Shown here one piece after another: positions 44,925 through 56,573 of a DNA stretch of 64,000 bases. This DNA is from Aurelia coerulea (taxonomy: Eukaryota > Cnidaria > Scyphozoa > Semaeostomeae > Ulmaridae), in NCBI GenBank assembly GCA_039566865.1, contig CM076949.1, forward strand, positions 11,013,501 through 11,077,500. Direction: 5' to 3'. The notes under the pieces were generated by a model. The model saw only the letters and a program-made list of their open reading frames with translations, made no database searches and was not told where the DNA came from. The stretch's first letter is position 1. Every line of letters begins with the position of its first letter. A program made the position numbers and the translations under genes.

Positions 44925-47036
44925 TAAATTCAAATCCTATCTAGGACATTAAATTAAAAAATAGGGGTCATTTTTGGAAAAGTAGTCAGAGATTACCAGG
45001 AATAGGGTACTAAATTTAGCTGGTAATACATGTAACAAGGTAAATTTCAAACAAAATTGTAACAGCGCACCAGAATAATTTCGACAATTTCAACGTGTAT
45101 ACAATGAGTTTAGATCACTCAGTATCAAGTCACTCCAGGGGTAAATGGGTAAGCTTTAGGGTGCTTAAGTATCAGCCAGTTTTTTGCAAAATGTTGGGCC
45201 ATGACTTTTTCTTTTGAGCTACAACAATTTGATCTTAAATCAAATTGAAGTTGAATTGTTGAATGTTGAAATTTGGTCTGCTGTGTTTGCACGTTTGAGT
45301 TCAATCATGTTTAGCAACGGCAAATGTTGTAAAACAAAAGATTCAGTTTGCCCAAAAAAAAAGATTGGCCTTTCTGAAGAATAGATTTCAATCCACTGAA
45401 TGCACTCAATCAAAATAGAGGAAGAAAGCAAAATATTGCAAGTCGGCTGCGTTGAATAGGTGTGGAATCTGTTCTTGAGGCTGTACATCCACGTTGTCCC
45501 TCTTTAACAGAACTGTATACTTTGTTTTGCAAAATTCACGCTTGCATTGCTATAATGCCTACGAGTCTTCAAAATTTACAAAAATTCCAGCACGTGAATC
45601 AGAATATAGGTTTAATATTCATTGATCCAGGCAACCGAGCAGCCAAAAAACCTAAAATTCAGAACAGTTCGCCACCTACAGTCATTTGAAAGTTGTACGT
45701 TTTCCTGAAACAGCCGGTTTTGCACATACGAACATATGAAGGGTTCTCTTCGAAATCAACAAATGTCTCACTAGCAGACATTAGATGGCATTTAAATTGG
45801 GTTTTATCGATACAGTATATCAAACATCTCTATAGCATATGCACTTATTTATGACAACTGTCTTTGTGAAGTTTAGTACCGTCCATTGTAATCTATATCG
45901 TGATAATGAAGCATAGCTTGCTTGGAAACGTCAATAAAGTTAACCATGGCCTGGTAAAAAATATCATCGAATTGTCACATATGGCATTGTCTAAATAATA
46001 TGGATTTGTCTTCATTTTGTAACAACGGGAAGGCCAAATAGTATCCCAAAAAAGTACGTCTTTCTGAAAAATCGATGAAATTTGATTATCAAAACTGACA
46101 CAAAATGTTCTTGTTGATCTCTTTTGTCAATAATCCAAATAATGTGATCAAATGTTTATTTCGTTACTGAAAAGGTATGACACAATGCATTGAAAAACCT
46201 CCATCTAAACTATACTCTTTAAACATCGTTAATATTGCCTAAGAGCCATTTTTTAGAATTTTCCTTATCCATCAAGTCCACGATGATAGTATGTCTAACA
46301 TTAATGACCAAACTAGAAGCTTAACAGACAGAAATGATTTAATCTGGTAATCATTAATGTATTTTGCTTCATGCGCCAAACCAAGGCAGCCCTAAAAAGA
46401 GCGAAATTTACTAATTTCAAAACCAATCAAAAGATCAGCTATGCCTGGAATAACAAACAGGAGTACGTTTTTGGGACACCCGGTGTGAAAATATGAAAAT
46501 AGTGTTCTCGTCGCATTCTCGCCCTTCAAAAATAACGTCTTCAAATTCGACTGATTCTACCAGCTTCTGTACCACTTGAAATGTGCAAGTTTTTCTCATT
46601 CAGCACGTATTGCATAATTTTTTCATTGAAGGAAGTGGTAAGTGGTTTAACTACACCAAAGAAGATGATATGACACGAGCGGCTATCCGAAACCAATAAC
46701 AGAAAGGATGTTTAATGTTGTGACGGTAAGCACATCATTCTTCAACGGATCTATATGTCATTTCTCCTGGTTAACGATTTAACCTTTCAAAATCCTATTT
46801 GACTGTTCAAATTAAAGTACTTGACAGTATTTCAACCAACGGGTAATACTATAAATCCTAAAATTTTCCTGATTGGTGAACACAACATGCCTTTGTTTCC
46901 TAATTGCAATCGACACGTATTTGAATTTTCAAGTTAAGTACTTGAAGATTTTACAAGCAAGCAGGCAACTTTCCTCTGAATCCGAAAATTTTCTGATTTT
47001 CTGAATGGAAATTCTTTTGGTTTCCGAACAGCAATT
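44925..47036. other. Spacer ending in a mariner-like terminus
   Basis: About 2.1 kb of AT-rich sequence. GTACGTTTTTGGGACACCCGG (46462-46482) looks like a Tc1/mariner right end. No left partner was found, so part of this region may be a decayed mariner. No transposase motif could be recognised in any frame. Confidence 0.35.
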
Positions 47037-48160
47037 GGGGATTTCATTTCATTTATTTAACTACGGGCAGGGTAGCCCTTCAGCGCAGTTGCTGATTTTC
47101 AAGGGGCCCTCCCATAAAATAAAAGTAAACTTGATTTGCAAAATTAATACTAAAACTATACTATAAACTTAATTGCAATCTAAAATCCTATTTACAATGT
47201 GTTGATATTTTCACAATGAATAAATATGCTAAAGGCTGTTCCACAACCTTGCTCCTCTGTAAGAAAAAGATTTTTGACCACTTGTTGTTTTTTCCACAGG
47301 CAGCCTGAGATCTGTCACTGTATTTCGAAAGTTTGAATAAGTTCCTGAATGGTCTTCCAACCCAGACTTTCAATAAGTGGCCTGCTCGGGGAATTAAAAC
47401 TGCTGTTTGTTATAACTCTAGCAGCCCGGTTCTGAAGTTTTTGCAACCGACTGACCTCAGTCGAACCAGCGCAGCCCCAAACAGAGTAACAATACTTAAA
47501 GTGGGGGTCCACAATGCTTTTGTAAAGAGTTTTCAGAGTTGTTTGGGCAAGAAAGGTTTGGCATGCTTCAAAAGCCGAAAGCCCTGGAAACCTTGGTAGA
47601 AACAGCCTTTATATGTTCCTTTCAGCCCCAAAAAGAGTTGTCAATTTCAACACCAAGGTATTTTGTTTTCGCAACAACTTGAAGCTCATTTTCACGGATC
47701 TTCAATTCCATCTCTTCTCCCGACTTACAAGAATGTTGTGTTTCTGTTAAGTGGAAACCAGCATGGAATGAGTTTTGGCTACATTCAGAGAAAGTTTGTT
47801 ACCTTTTAGCCAGGTATAAAGTTGCCTCAGATCGCTGTTAATAGCCTCATTCAGCTGAGTCATATCATTTTACTGGTGGCAAAGACTAGCATCATCAGCA
47901 TACATGGAGACAGTGGAGTCTTGGACAGCTTGTGAGAGATCGTTGATATAAATCAGGAAAGGTAAGAGTCCAAGACACGAGCCTTGCGGCACACCAACTT
48001 CTATATCCCGAATCTCTGAATCGACACCATTAACCACCATTAACCCTGCAAAACTGCTTACGGTTGGTGAGGTAGAATTTGAGCCAAGGTAGTTCACGGT
48101 GTTGGAAACCATAGTGGGAAAGCTTTCGCAGAGAATTTTATGATCAACAGTATCTAGATG
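47037..48160 (-). pseudogene. LINE RT remnant, 5' part lost
   Basis: The 3' tail is ATTTC-rich (47040-47060) and is followed by a 3'UTR with the GGGGCCCTCCC hairpin side. Recognisable frames are YSVWG and LQKLQNRAARVITNSS (about 47400-47500), then VGVPQGSCLG and LIYINDLSQAV (about 47930-48000) and MYADDAS (about 47885), then DTVDHKIL (about 48150), all on the minus strand. The frames are interrupted. Homology stops at about 48160, next to the B2 repeat of the tyrosine-recombinase retrotransposon. That retrotransposon may therefore have inserted into or beside the LINE, although no LINE sequence resumes beyond 58017. Confidence 0.8.
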
Positions 48161-48173
48161 CAAAGGAAACATG

Positions 48174-48305
48174 TTTATTTTCTTATCCATCACTTCGTGA
48201 TGGAACCGAAAATAAATTATTTACCTTTTAATTTTCCGAGAATTGACACAAGGAATAATCATTTATTAGGAGTAGTGGCGTTGGTTATCATACACAGCCA
48301 AAATC
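48174..48305 (-). repeat. Split direct repeat B2
   Basis: This 132-bp block differs from B1 at about four positions. It contains a hairpin CCATCAC-TTC-GTGATGG (48187-48203). Its outer edge is the 3' boundary of the retrotransposon. Confidence 0.9.
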
Positions 48306-48526
48306 ACAATTTAGATTGACACTTAACATAATGAATCATCGAAATAAAGATACAACTGCAAAATCGAATTCTAAATAACAATAAACGCAACGAATAAGCG
48401 AATACTGAAAAACCGTAATAGCTGCCCCTTTTTATATTATCTATTTATTTATTCATTTTGTTAACGACAACTTTGAAGAAAACTCTAATATCAATAACGA
48501 ACAATGATTTATAAACAGCTTATTGG

Positions 48527-48718
48527 TGGAAAGTTACCTGGCTGTGTATGAAATTAGGCCAAGATGGAGAGTTGTTTGTGCTCAACCCTTTTATAACATT
48601 AGGCTCTTGCATTCCTGCGTGGAACTCGCAGCGTGCAGAAAAAATTCTTTGAACTCCCAGAGGAATGCAGTTATAGAAAAAAGTTAGAGAATTCCTTCAA
48701 AAACAAAGATAAATTCAT
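48527..48718 (-). repeat. Split direct repeat A2
   Basis: This 192-bp block differs from A1 (57826-58017) at about six positions. It joins B1 with a one-base overlap. Confidence 0.92.
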
Positions 48719-48849
48719 TTATTCTCTTATCCATCACTTCGTGATGGAACCGAAAATAAATTATTTACCTTATAATTTTCCGAGAATTGACACAAGGAAT
48801 AATCATTTATGAGGAGTGGTGGCGTTGGTTATCATACACAGCCAAAATC
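48718..48849 (-). repeat. Split direct repeat B1
   Basis: The inner B copy, with the same CCATCAC-TTC-GTGATGG hairpin (48731-48747). It lies 82 bp beyond the recombinase stop codon and directly adjoins A2. Confidence 0.9.
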
Positions 48850-48931
48850 TCCAAAGATGGGCTGGAGCAGGAAATATACAGCTCTAAAAGCCTAGACTAA
48901 GGGAAACAGAAAGGAGGCTGCTCAAGTTGTC

Positions 48932-49895
48932 TTAAATATAACCATCTTTTGCGTTCTCTGATCTCCACCTCCCATGACGTTTGAAAAGCCTGTCTTCATT
49001 TCTGCGTTTGCAGCAGCTGTAGCGTCTCCAGCTCGGAGACTATGGAGACCAAATTCCTTTTTTATTTAAGCCGATCTTTTATCAAAGGCGTCTAAAACTA
49101 TTTCTCTCGTGCGGCTATATGAAATTGGTCTATCTTTAGAACGTAGTTTATAAGTATCTAGATTTTTGAGAAAAGCAATCGCTCTAAATAGGTATTCTTG
49201 CCAATTCTCGGGGATATCAGCAAGTTTGATATACTTTTGAAGGACTTCGTAGGGGCAAGAGATTGAACCAGTTTTAGCAATAAGCACGTGAGCTCCATTT
49301 CTGTAAATATCAGTCTTGCTTTTTTCGATGAAGATTTTCATGTATGTGTTGTGAAAAGAGATATCTGATCGTCGTAAATTAGCTACTTCATTGAACCTCA
49401 GAAATCCAGAAAATGCTACACAGCAAATAGCAAGCGTACGGTAATTGGGCAAATTATTGGGATTCTCTGTGAGGATTTTGCCAAGCTTGCGCAAATGTGT
49501 AGGTTTAATAGGCTCTTTCTTTTTGTTGGCTTAGCCAAAATCCTACGTGCTGATTCCAGAGCAGTTACTGCCATTTTGTTTTTGCAAGGGTTCTTCCTGC
49601 CAGTTATGTCATGAAGGAATTTCAAACCATAGAATATCTGAGTGATTTTTGAAAGTCTTTCTGCAGACTGAACCATGCTTGTAATAAAAAGCGTAAGTGA
49701 AGCAGCTTTCACAGGGAAAGAAGATAATTCAGAAAATTGATCAGACCATGTCTTCCATGTTTTGATGCCTCTGGTGTAGGTTTCAACCATGTTTTACTCT
49801 TGGATGCAAGTAGCAAAGTGGAAATAGATTCATTCAATGATTTCAGTGTTGGGTGGACGAAATAGCTATCACGGTAGATGACATCTTTGATCGGA
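48932..49895 (-). pseudogene. Tyrosine recombinase of the retrotransposon
   Basis: The element uses this enzyme in place of an integrase. The N-terminal core-binding region spans about 49430-49895 (SLNESISTLLLAS, then TRGIKTWKTW and FLHDITGRKNPC). The catalytic part follows: first Arg in FSGFLRFNEVANLRRSD (about 49375-49425), HxxR as GLHSLRAG (about 49030-49055), the H/W box RHGRWRSENAK (about 48945-48985), and catalytic Tyr in DGYI just before the stop at 48932-48934. All five residues are thus still readable. However, an in-frame stop follows DKRSA (49066-49068) and there are frameshifts near 48985 and 49440-49490. A pyrimidine-rich tract ending in AAG lies at about 49896-49920 on the minus strand and could be a splice acceptor, so the frame may begin with an intron. 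Confidence 0.88.
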
Positions 49896-50359
49896 CTTAA
49901 AAGAGAGGAAAAAAAAAAGTTTGTTCCAAAAAACTTGCAAAGTCAATACTTCAAAAATCACTCAAAAATTCACTGTCTAGGTCAGTATGACATAATGCCT
50001 GTGCATTAATCCAAAACCTCTCAAAACTAAAGCTAGGTTGCAACTTGCTAATACAAGTCCAATTTCACTACCTGTACATAAGGAACTAATTTCCAAGCAT
50101 ACGCGTACAATATGACAGGTAATCGAAAAATAAAATGTCAAACATCAAATCTCGTTGCACCCAGTGCCTTACTCTTGATCTGTAATTTCTACTCAAAATT
50201 GTAAATTGTAATTGTAGGGCCAATGAACCGATCCCGGCTGCCCGTCAGTTACGTAATCATGAAACTCTTCCTTTGCAATTCTGATCCCAGAACCTTTATC
50301 CATCAATCAGTATCCTTAAAAAATTGCTTATACTTGTTATTTTATAACCAGTTCTGTGT

Positions 50360-50462
50360 ACTAGATTAGATGCGTACAAAAGATACCAGAAAATCAATAA
50401 TTCTGTGTAAACAAGCCATCCAGCAATGTAAACAAGCCATCCAGCAGAGAATAACATAAAGT
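50360..50462. repeat. Short tandem duplication in the RH-recombinase spacer
   Basis: A 20-bp unit, GTAAACAAGCCATCCAGCA, occurs twice head to tail (about 50408-50447). It sits between the RNase H stop and the recombinase. Confidence 0.8.
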
Positions 50463-51075
50463 TCAATTGGAATTCCCATCCAAAGCCACTGCCAATGCTG
50501 GACTTGTGTACTTGTTCGAACCTAAGAGAGAACCTTTATAATTACCGAGTTCGAAAATACCTGAGGGATTATTGAAATACATTATGTCTGTGACGTAAGT
50601 ATGAGTGACAAACTTGTTTACAAATAGGAGGGGCCAAAATGGCGCGGAAGGCCAACATGGGGCAATAAGAACCCCTTTTGCTTTGCATGACAAAAGATGC
50701 AGAATAACCTTAGAAATCAGGTAAACTGGTGGGACAATCCAGTTGTTTTCACTCGCCCACGACACAAAGAATGCATTTACTTGCTCCGAACAAGGATTCC
50801 AAAACAATGAATTAAGTCTAGGGCACTTTGCATTATTGGTAGACGATGCAAAGCGGTCTACTGTAAAAGGGCCCCACCGTTGGCTAATCTTATAAAAAAA
50901 CCATTTTGTTGTCTGCCAGTCATCATAGTCTACAGCTTTACTAACTAAGTCTGCATGTGTATTATACTCCCTAGGTACCCATTCCGGAAACAATGAAATA
51001 TTATTGCTCAAGCACGATGAATCAATATCTAAAGCAAGTTCTTGTAAATGTGTCTTCATGCTACCGTTATTTATA
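50463..51075 (-). pseudogene. RT-RNase H C-terminal part
   Basis: This is the end of the polymerase protein. HLQELALDI is followed by EWVPREYNTHADLVSKAVDY and WGPFTVDRFASS, then SENNWIVPPVYL, then CWPSAPFWPLL, and finally SPALAVALDGNSN and a stop at 50463. The WxPRxxNxxAD...SK and DRFAS blocks are characteristic of DIRS-order polymerases. The frame is open for about 200 codons. It is cut from the RNase H core by the insertion 51076-54884; the reading resumes at NKNVV on the far side. Confidence 0.88.
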
Positions 51076-52610
51076 ATAGAAACTAGCTGTTAACGCAGTT
51101 AAGTAAGTGCTGCTCATAGCATTATTGATAATAACATTCCGCAGATTGTCAAAAGAATAAATGTCAGAGTGGATATTTTGGAGCATGTGGTTGAAACCAA
51201 GTTAAATTGCAGCTTTTTAAGGTAAAACAATTAAAAAAACTACGAGAACTGTTTGTAAATGTCAAGACTGCATCAAACGACTATAATAATCATTAAAACT
51301 CAATGCGATATTAATCTCACTTCAAGTCTTCATTGCAATTTCAAGACTCAGTTAATCAATGTCAGTTCATTTTGTACTTTCTTGGACTGCAAGGCTTTCT
51401 TTCTCCTAGGTGGTACCTCAAATAGTGTATGGTTTTCTTTCTCGTTTGGCCATAGATCAACACTGCTATTTTGAAGTAAAAATAGTTTTGATGTTTTAGT
51501 AATACAGAGCTTTGATCATTTCTTTGTAATTAGCTCAGAATGTCAATTATCTGCTTCCATCTGCAATAATCAGCCTCTTCGATAATATTCAAACAACTTG
51601 ATACATGACGGCAACACACAAAGTGCCCCCCTTTTCAATTCTGTGTCAAATAACAGGCTTTGTACTTTGCCTCAAATGAAAGCAAGTCTTGAGGGTATAT
51701 GATGCACAACAGTTGACCACAACAATTCTTCAAAAGTTCATCTGGTGACAGTTTGTATCAAAGTTAAAAGGTCGCAAGGTGTGAAGAATGGTCACAGAAG
51801 CAATGCTGATCCAATGCTTTTTGGTTTTTGTAAGAATGTGCATCCAGATAACTAATTTGTAAGATAACTTTCTTATGCTGCGTTGGTCTTTGAATGTCAA
51901 TGGTTAAAGAAGCAAATACTGATCCAATGCTGTGCAAACTGTTACAGGAATATGAACAGCTGATATGCAGAATGTGATCCAATGCTGTGTTAATCTTTAC
52001 ATGGGCTGTCACAAATCAATAACGTTACCTTTAACTTCTGCAACAAAATACATGAGATATTAAGCTTTTGTTTATGAGATGTATATGTGCATGGTCATAT
52101 GGCAACATTAAGGGACCTTTGCAAGGAGCATGGTTTGTGAACACACCATTGTGTGGTCTTTTCGTTGTTGCCATTTTTACAGTCCACAAAAATGACCACC
52201 AATAAAGAGATGGCACATGCAAGGTATGGTGGTTGGAAAGGCCGATTTAAGAACATATATTGCAACTAAGTAGAAAACAGAAATATACTGACAAGAAAAA
52301 TCTGTGCTAAAAGAGGGGAAAAATTAATCAAGAAGCCAATCAAAATTCTTTCAGGTGCAAAGAATCATGGTTGAAAGATCCTTTCAATTATCTTTCTTTT
52401 GCAATCCTCTCTTGTGATTTTCTATGCAATGGGAAATTATCTCTTCTGTTCTAAAAAAAATTCATGGAACATTTATGCACTAGATGTTTGCAGTTTTAAG
52501 CAAAAAGAAAACTACTGTTCTAAAGTGCAACAATACTCTACTAAAAGATTAATTCTTACCTAATTTAATCAAATACATAAAACCCTGAGTTTGTATTGTG
52601 CATAATAGAT

Positions 52611-52783
52611 ACCAGGTACCCATCTAATATGAAAATTGCATGGTTGTTATCTGTGAAAATCTTTAAGTGCTGTATGCAAGGGAATGAATGGTGAATCATT
52701 ACATTATCATCTTGTGTATTACTAAAGAAAGAGCCTTGACAAATATTTCCAAAATTGAGCATCCTGAATGATCAGATTCATAG
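52611..52783. repeat. 172-bp direct repeat, copy 1 (empty-site form)
   Basis: From ACCAGGTACCCATCTAAT to GATCAGATTCAT this is almost identical to 53549-53721. Here CCAGGTAC is followed by its natural flank with no hAT end before it. Confidence 0.9.
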
Positions 52784-52849
52784 AGAACTGGAGATGACCG
52801 GAAATGCGACTTTGAGAAAATGGCTAGCGATTCAATTTGCAGGGTAAAT

Positions 52850-53548
52850 TAAATGGGGGGGGGGGTACGAAGATGAGGGAGTCTGGGGGCGATGCCCCCG
52901 GAAAAATTTTTAGGGCCACGCCCTTTACTTTGGCTTAGAATGCATCTCCCAATATCATGCTTGCCTTAAGCGACAAGAAAACCTTGATCGTTTTTAACAG
53001 TTATCCTATGGATCAGCGCACGAGGAAAATTTTTAAAGAAAGATCCCTTACTTTCATCTCCCAATATTATGCTTGCCTTTAGCGACAAGAAAACCTTGTT
53101 TGTAATACGTCTAGAATGTTGAAACAGAAAGGTCCATCTAAGGCTGAGTAACTATGAATGTCAACTGCACTGGAAGGACTTTTTGGCGCTTAACAATAAG
53201 GGGGTAAAACTGTAAAATAAGTTGAACGAAAAGAGTCCAAACTAATGGGCCAAAAATGGGGAGTTTTGCTTCACTACTTGGCCAGGAAGAGGGCCTACTG
53301 GGCCAATGGCCCGCTGGTTATATATTAAAAGATGCCCTGATTGAACGTGAAGAGGTGTTCATTTGGTTGGGGCCCAGAGACAATAGACGTGATAGCCATT
53401 GTTTTGAATCAGCTTGCGAAGCTTACGTGTATGGTTATAGATTGATGGTTAAATTCAAAAATTTCTCTTTATGAAGGGCCCGCTTTTCAAAATTATAAGG
53501 GGGCCCGGGTGGCGATCGCCACCTAGCCACCCGGGCCAGTCCGCCCCT
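52850..53548 (-). mobile_element. Truncated hAT element with 131-bp units
   Basis: The right end GGGCCAGTCCGCCCCTG (to 53548) matches the terminus of the element at 9260-10638 (CAGGGGCGGACTGGCC in reverse). Units of the 131-bp repeat occupy about 52905-53105, after a G run and a GGGGCGATGCCCCC motif. The expected left terminus is missing. Frames near 53256-53474 are unconserved. Confidence 0.65.
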
Positions 53549-53721
53549 GCCAGGTACCCATCTAATATGAAAATTGCATGGTTGTTATCTGTGAAAATCT
53601 TTAAGTGCTGTATGCAAGGGAATGAATGGTGAATCATTACATTATCATCTTGTGTATTACTAAAGAAAGAGCCTTGACAAATATTTCCAAAATTGAGCAT
53701 CCTGAATGATCAGATTCATTC
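53549..53721. repeat. 172-bp direct repeat, copy 2 (filled-site side)
   Basis: It begins CCAGGTACCCATC directly after the hAT terminus and matches copy 1 to GATCAGATTCAT. The first eight bases, CCAGGTAC, equal the expected hAT target at copy 1. Confidence 0.9.
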
Positions 53722-53995
53722 AATTTGCTGTTTGTTTCAGTTGGTTTTGAAGTAGTAGCTTTTGTTGCCACAATAATGGGCAATTCACTGTTTATAACCA
53801 CAAATGGGTGATTCACTTTTTCTTTCCACAATGGGAAAGTCACTGTTGTCAGGTGCCTCAGTGGGAATTTCTGATATATTGGCTTTTGTTGCTACAAGTG
53901 GCAATACCACAATGGGTTTATACGTTTAATTTGTTGCCACAAAGGGCAGGTCATTGCTGTTTATTTGTGAAAGTGTAAGAAATTGTTGGGTAGGC

Positions 53996-54496
53996 CTAGA
54001 GTGGTTTCGGGTAATATGGGACCTCGGGTATTTTGGGACATTATTCAGTAAATGAAGCTTAGGGGCCTGGGGATGAGAAAGAAGCTTGTTAATTTCACTT
54101 GATGCAAGTCTTCATACCTCGTCTGTCATATTTTGATCGATGTTAGGCTCCTGTAACATTTTGTGTACTCTGCGTATCGCTGATAATGAAGGACATCAGA
54201 CATCAAGTGATTTCAGGCTGCCATTTTCTTGAGATATCTCAAACATGAACCAGTATACAAACAATAGAAATAACTTAGTTCCAAAATACCCGACAGTGTT
54301 CCATACCCTAGCTAATGCCCAACTCAACCCGGGTTCAATTTTTTGTCTTACTTATTAACAACCAACGTTTCAGAATCAGGGCATACTGATGAAATATTAG
54401 AGCATGCTTTGGCATAATTGCTAATACCAAGTTTGGCTCAATGTGTCAAGAATTATGCTGTTAAGTGTTCCATGATAATACCCGAAACTACTCTAG
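53996..54496. mobile_element. 501-bp TIR element (CTAGAGTGGTTTCGGGTA)
   Basis: CTAGAGTGGTTTCGGGTAAT is mirrored by ATACCCGAAACTACTCTAG. A second inverted pair (CGGGTATTTTGGGAC / TTCCAAAATACCCG) lies inside. No target duplication was resolved. Confidence 0.78.
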
Positions 54497-54712
54497 TCAA
54501 GGCCTTCGTTGATGACATCTTCCTGGAACCTATCCGCTGCAGAAGAACAAATTTTCAACACAAATGAGAGCATAAAGAGAAACCCTCTCTTATTTACTAT
54601 GAAATGAGATGTAAAAAATGATTTGATACGTACTAGAGTCCGTGAAAATTCCCTTCTTCTTCTCGCAATGAACGCGAGCCAACTCCTTGCATCCAAAATC
54701 AAAGCGGTGGGT

Positions 54713-54800
54713 GGGAAGCATTTCAGTCGGCCAGCACGATGCTTGTTTGGTTGCGTGGGCAGCATTTCAGTCGGCGAGCACGATGCTTGTTTGGTTTTTG
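54713..54800. repeat. 44-bp tandem duplication
   Basis: Two units of GCATTTCAGTCGGCSAGCAC followed by GATGCTTGTTTGGTT lie head to tail with about three differences. They are GC-richer than the surroundings. Confidence 0.88.
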
Positions 54801-54871
54801 CATCCATACAAACACCGCCATCGACACAGGAATTGCAATCAACCCGTCTAAATGTCTGCTACGCGCATGTG

Positions 54872-55535
54872 CTAAGCAGCAACAACATTCTTATTGTCTG
54901 TGAACCAGTGAACAGATCTACCCTTCAGTCTTGGTAAAATGGAATGAAGGGCATAATGAACTGCACTTAGCTCCCTCCAAGTGGGGCTCATCATCTTCTC
55001 CTCCGCATTCCACATCTTATGTGCAAGCTGGTTGCCACAAGATAACAAAACAGCACCACACGCTACGCTGCTTGCATCTGAAAAAGTTATCAATTTGGGT
55101 GGTTCCTGGCAGAAAAGCAACTTTTGATTGAACTTATTTATATTTTCCAACCAAAATTTGAGCTCGTTACAAGCACGCGGAAAATGAGAAATATTTAATG
55201 GTGTGTCCCAACACCACCTGCTTTCTATTGCAGCGAAAAGACTTTTAGTCATTAACTTTGAAACATTTCCTACAACAAAAGACATGGATAAAATTTTTTC
55301 CCGCGATAGAACAAAGTTTTCTTGGGGAAACAAGCGGGAAAGTCTTCTGAATTTCCTTGAGTGAAAAGAGTAACGATGAAATTCTACCTTCAGGAATACA
55401 AAGAGAGCCTTTCGTTGTGTATAAAATTATACCAAGCCAATCACAAGTATTCGTTGGCTGCCAAACACTTTTCTCCTTGTTTGGGGTAAATCCTGCCTTT
55501 AGAAGGGAATCCTTGACAAAATTAGCACTTGACAA
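54872..55535 (-). pseudogene. RT C-terminal part and RNase H core
   Basis: FVKDSLLKAGFTPNKEKSVW and DWLGIIL (RT thumb side, about 55390-55520) overlap, in a second frame, with the RNase H region. RNase H shows FSDASSVACGAVL (first catalytic Asp), a conserved Glu in TWRELSAVHYAL, and FTDNKNVV (second Asp). One frameshift lies near 55250-55330. The insertion 51076-54884 truncates it immediately after NKNVV. It would have degraded the RNA strand after reverse transcription. Confidence 0.87.
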
Positions 55536-55573
55536 GCAATCAGAAAATGTACTGCATATAGAAACATAAGATC

Positions 55574-56573
55574 CTTTTGGATGATTACAAAGTCTGTCCT
55601 GAGCTAAACAAGCATATTGATCTGAATATTGATTTCTTCATAACCCCAAATGGTCGTAGATGCTGTTTTTAGCTACAGTCAGAGAGATGAGTGTTGCTGC
55701 TAAAGTCGCCTTCAATGGAAAATCAAGCGCCTTGTATAAGGACAAGAATCGCCTCAAAGGCAATATTTTGGTCTTTATGTCAAACGAGAATGATACGCAA
55801 AAATCAAAAGTCATTACCCCTAGTTTGCTTAGTTCGTGCACGAAACTATTGGTGCAACTGTGTCAAATGAGATGTAATGTGAGATTTACGATAACGCAAA
55901 ATTACTTATGCAGAACCCTACAGAACGTTTCAATTGTTGCTATTCGCGGGCATCTAATTTGAGACAAGCAGTCACGAAGATAACCTCTGTGCAGAATGAT
56001 ATGCATGAAGATGTTTTGGTTCAGTGTGATCTCGTGCCTTCCCCCAGTCAATGGCGCCATTGTTTGCTGGGATTCTGCACCTTTCTGTAGCTGTGTAGGA
56101 GGGGGATCCTTCTACCTTCGGTGATGCTGCGAATGCTAGCCTCTGTGCAGGCCGCCGGTTACATCATCCTCTAAAGTTGACTTATTTGCATAATGAGTGC
56201 TATCAATAAGTAGCTAATGATTCGTTCGTTCTAGAAAACGATTGTTTTGACATAATTAAGCTGCTAATGAAGTCAAGAACGTGCCAATTCTGGGTAAATT
56301 TGTTGTTGTGCCAGGGTAAACATCATGGTAATTTATCCATCTTATGGTGTCAAATATGTCTAACATGAAATAAGCCGACGTCAAATGTTACTATCGGATC
56401 GCGGGAAACTTCTGTCTTGTATGCGCTTTATGTGCGCTTTCTTTATTTCAGTGCCAATTAGCAGAGATAAAACGTTAATCAATCGCTTTAACGAGCGTGA
56501 CGGAAGTGGGTTACTTTCTTTCTTACTGACTGACATCGAAGCCCCTTCTTAGATTACAAAGTGGACTTTGTAA
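55574..56573. mobile_element. ~1-kb insertion inside the RT active-site region
   Basis: RT reading breaks after YLDNGF (56574) and continues at GSYVSICSTF (about 55570), so about 1 kb was inserted. GATTACAAAGTC motifs are present near both ends. The right end, CTTAGATTACAAAGTGGA followed by TTTGTAATC, also occurs next to the TIR element at 59400-59951. A 100-codon plus frame (55660-55962) has no known family. The termini and TSD are not resolved. Confidence 0.6.

Larger units (their letters stand above)
51076..54884. mobile_element. ~3.8-kb composite insertion in the RNase H region
   Basis: Coding homology stops after NKNVV (minus strand, 54880) and resumes at INNGSMKTHL (51075). The insertion has no convincing TIR. 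It holds a 172-bp direct duplication (52611-52783 and 53549-53721), a hAT fragment with 131-bp units, a TIR element (53996-54496) and a 44-bp tandem duplication. The AT-rich 51080-52610 part has no recognised gene. It was probably built by several insertion events. Confidence 0.6.

Noticed and set aside
44925..46485. A full mariner element ending at 46485
   Set aside because: Only one terminus is recognisable; no left TIR or transposase catalytic motif was found.
51076..54884. A single transposon filling the RNase H interruption
   Set aside because: No matching inverted termini or TSD; the content is mosaic, so a composite origin is more likely.
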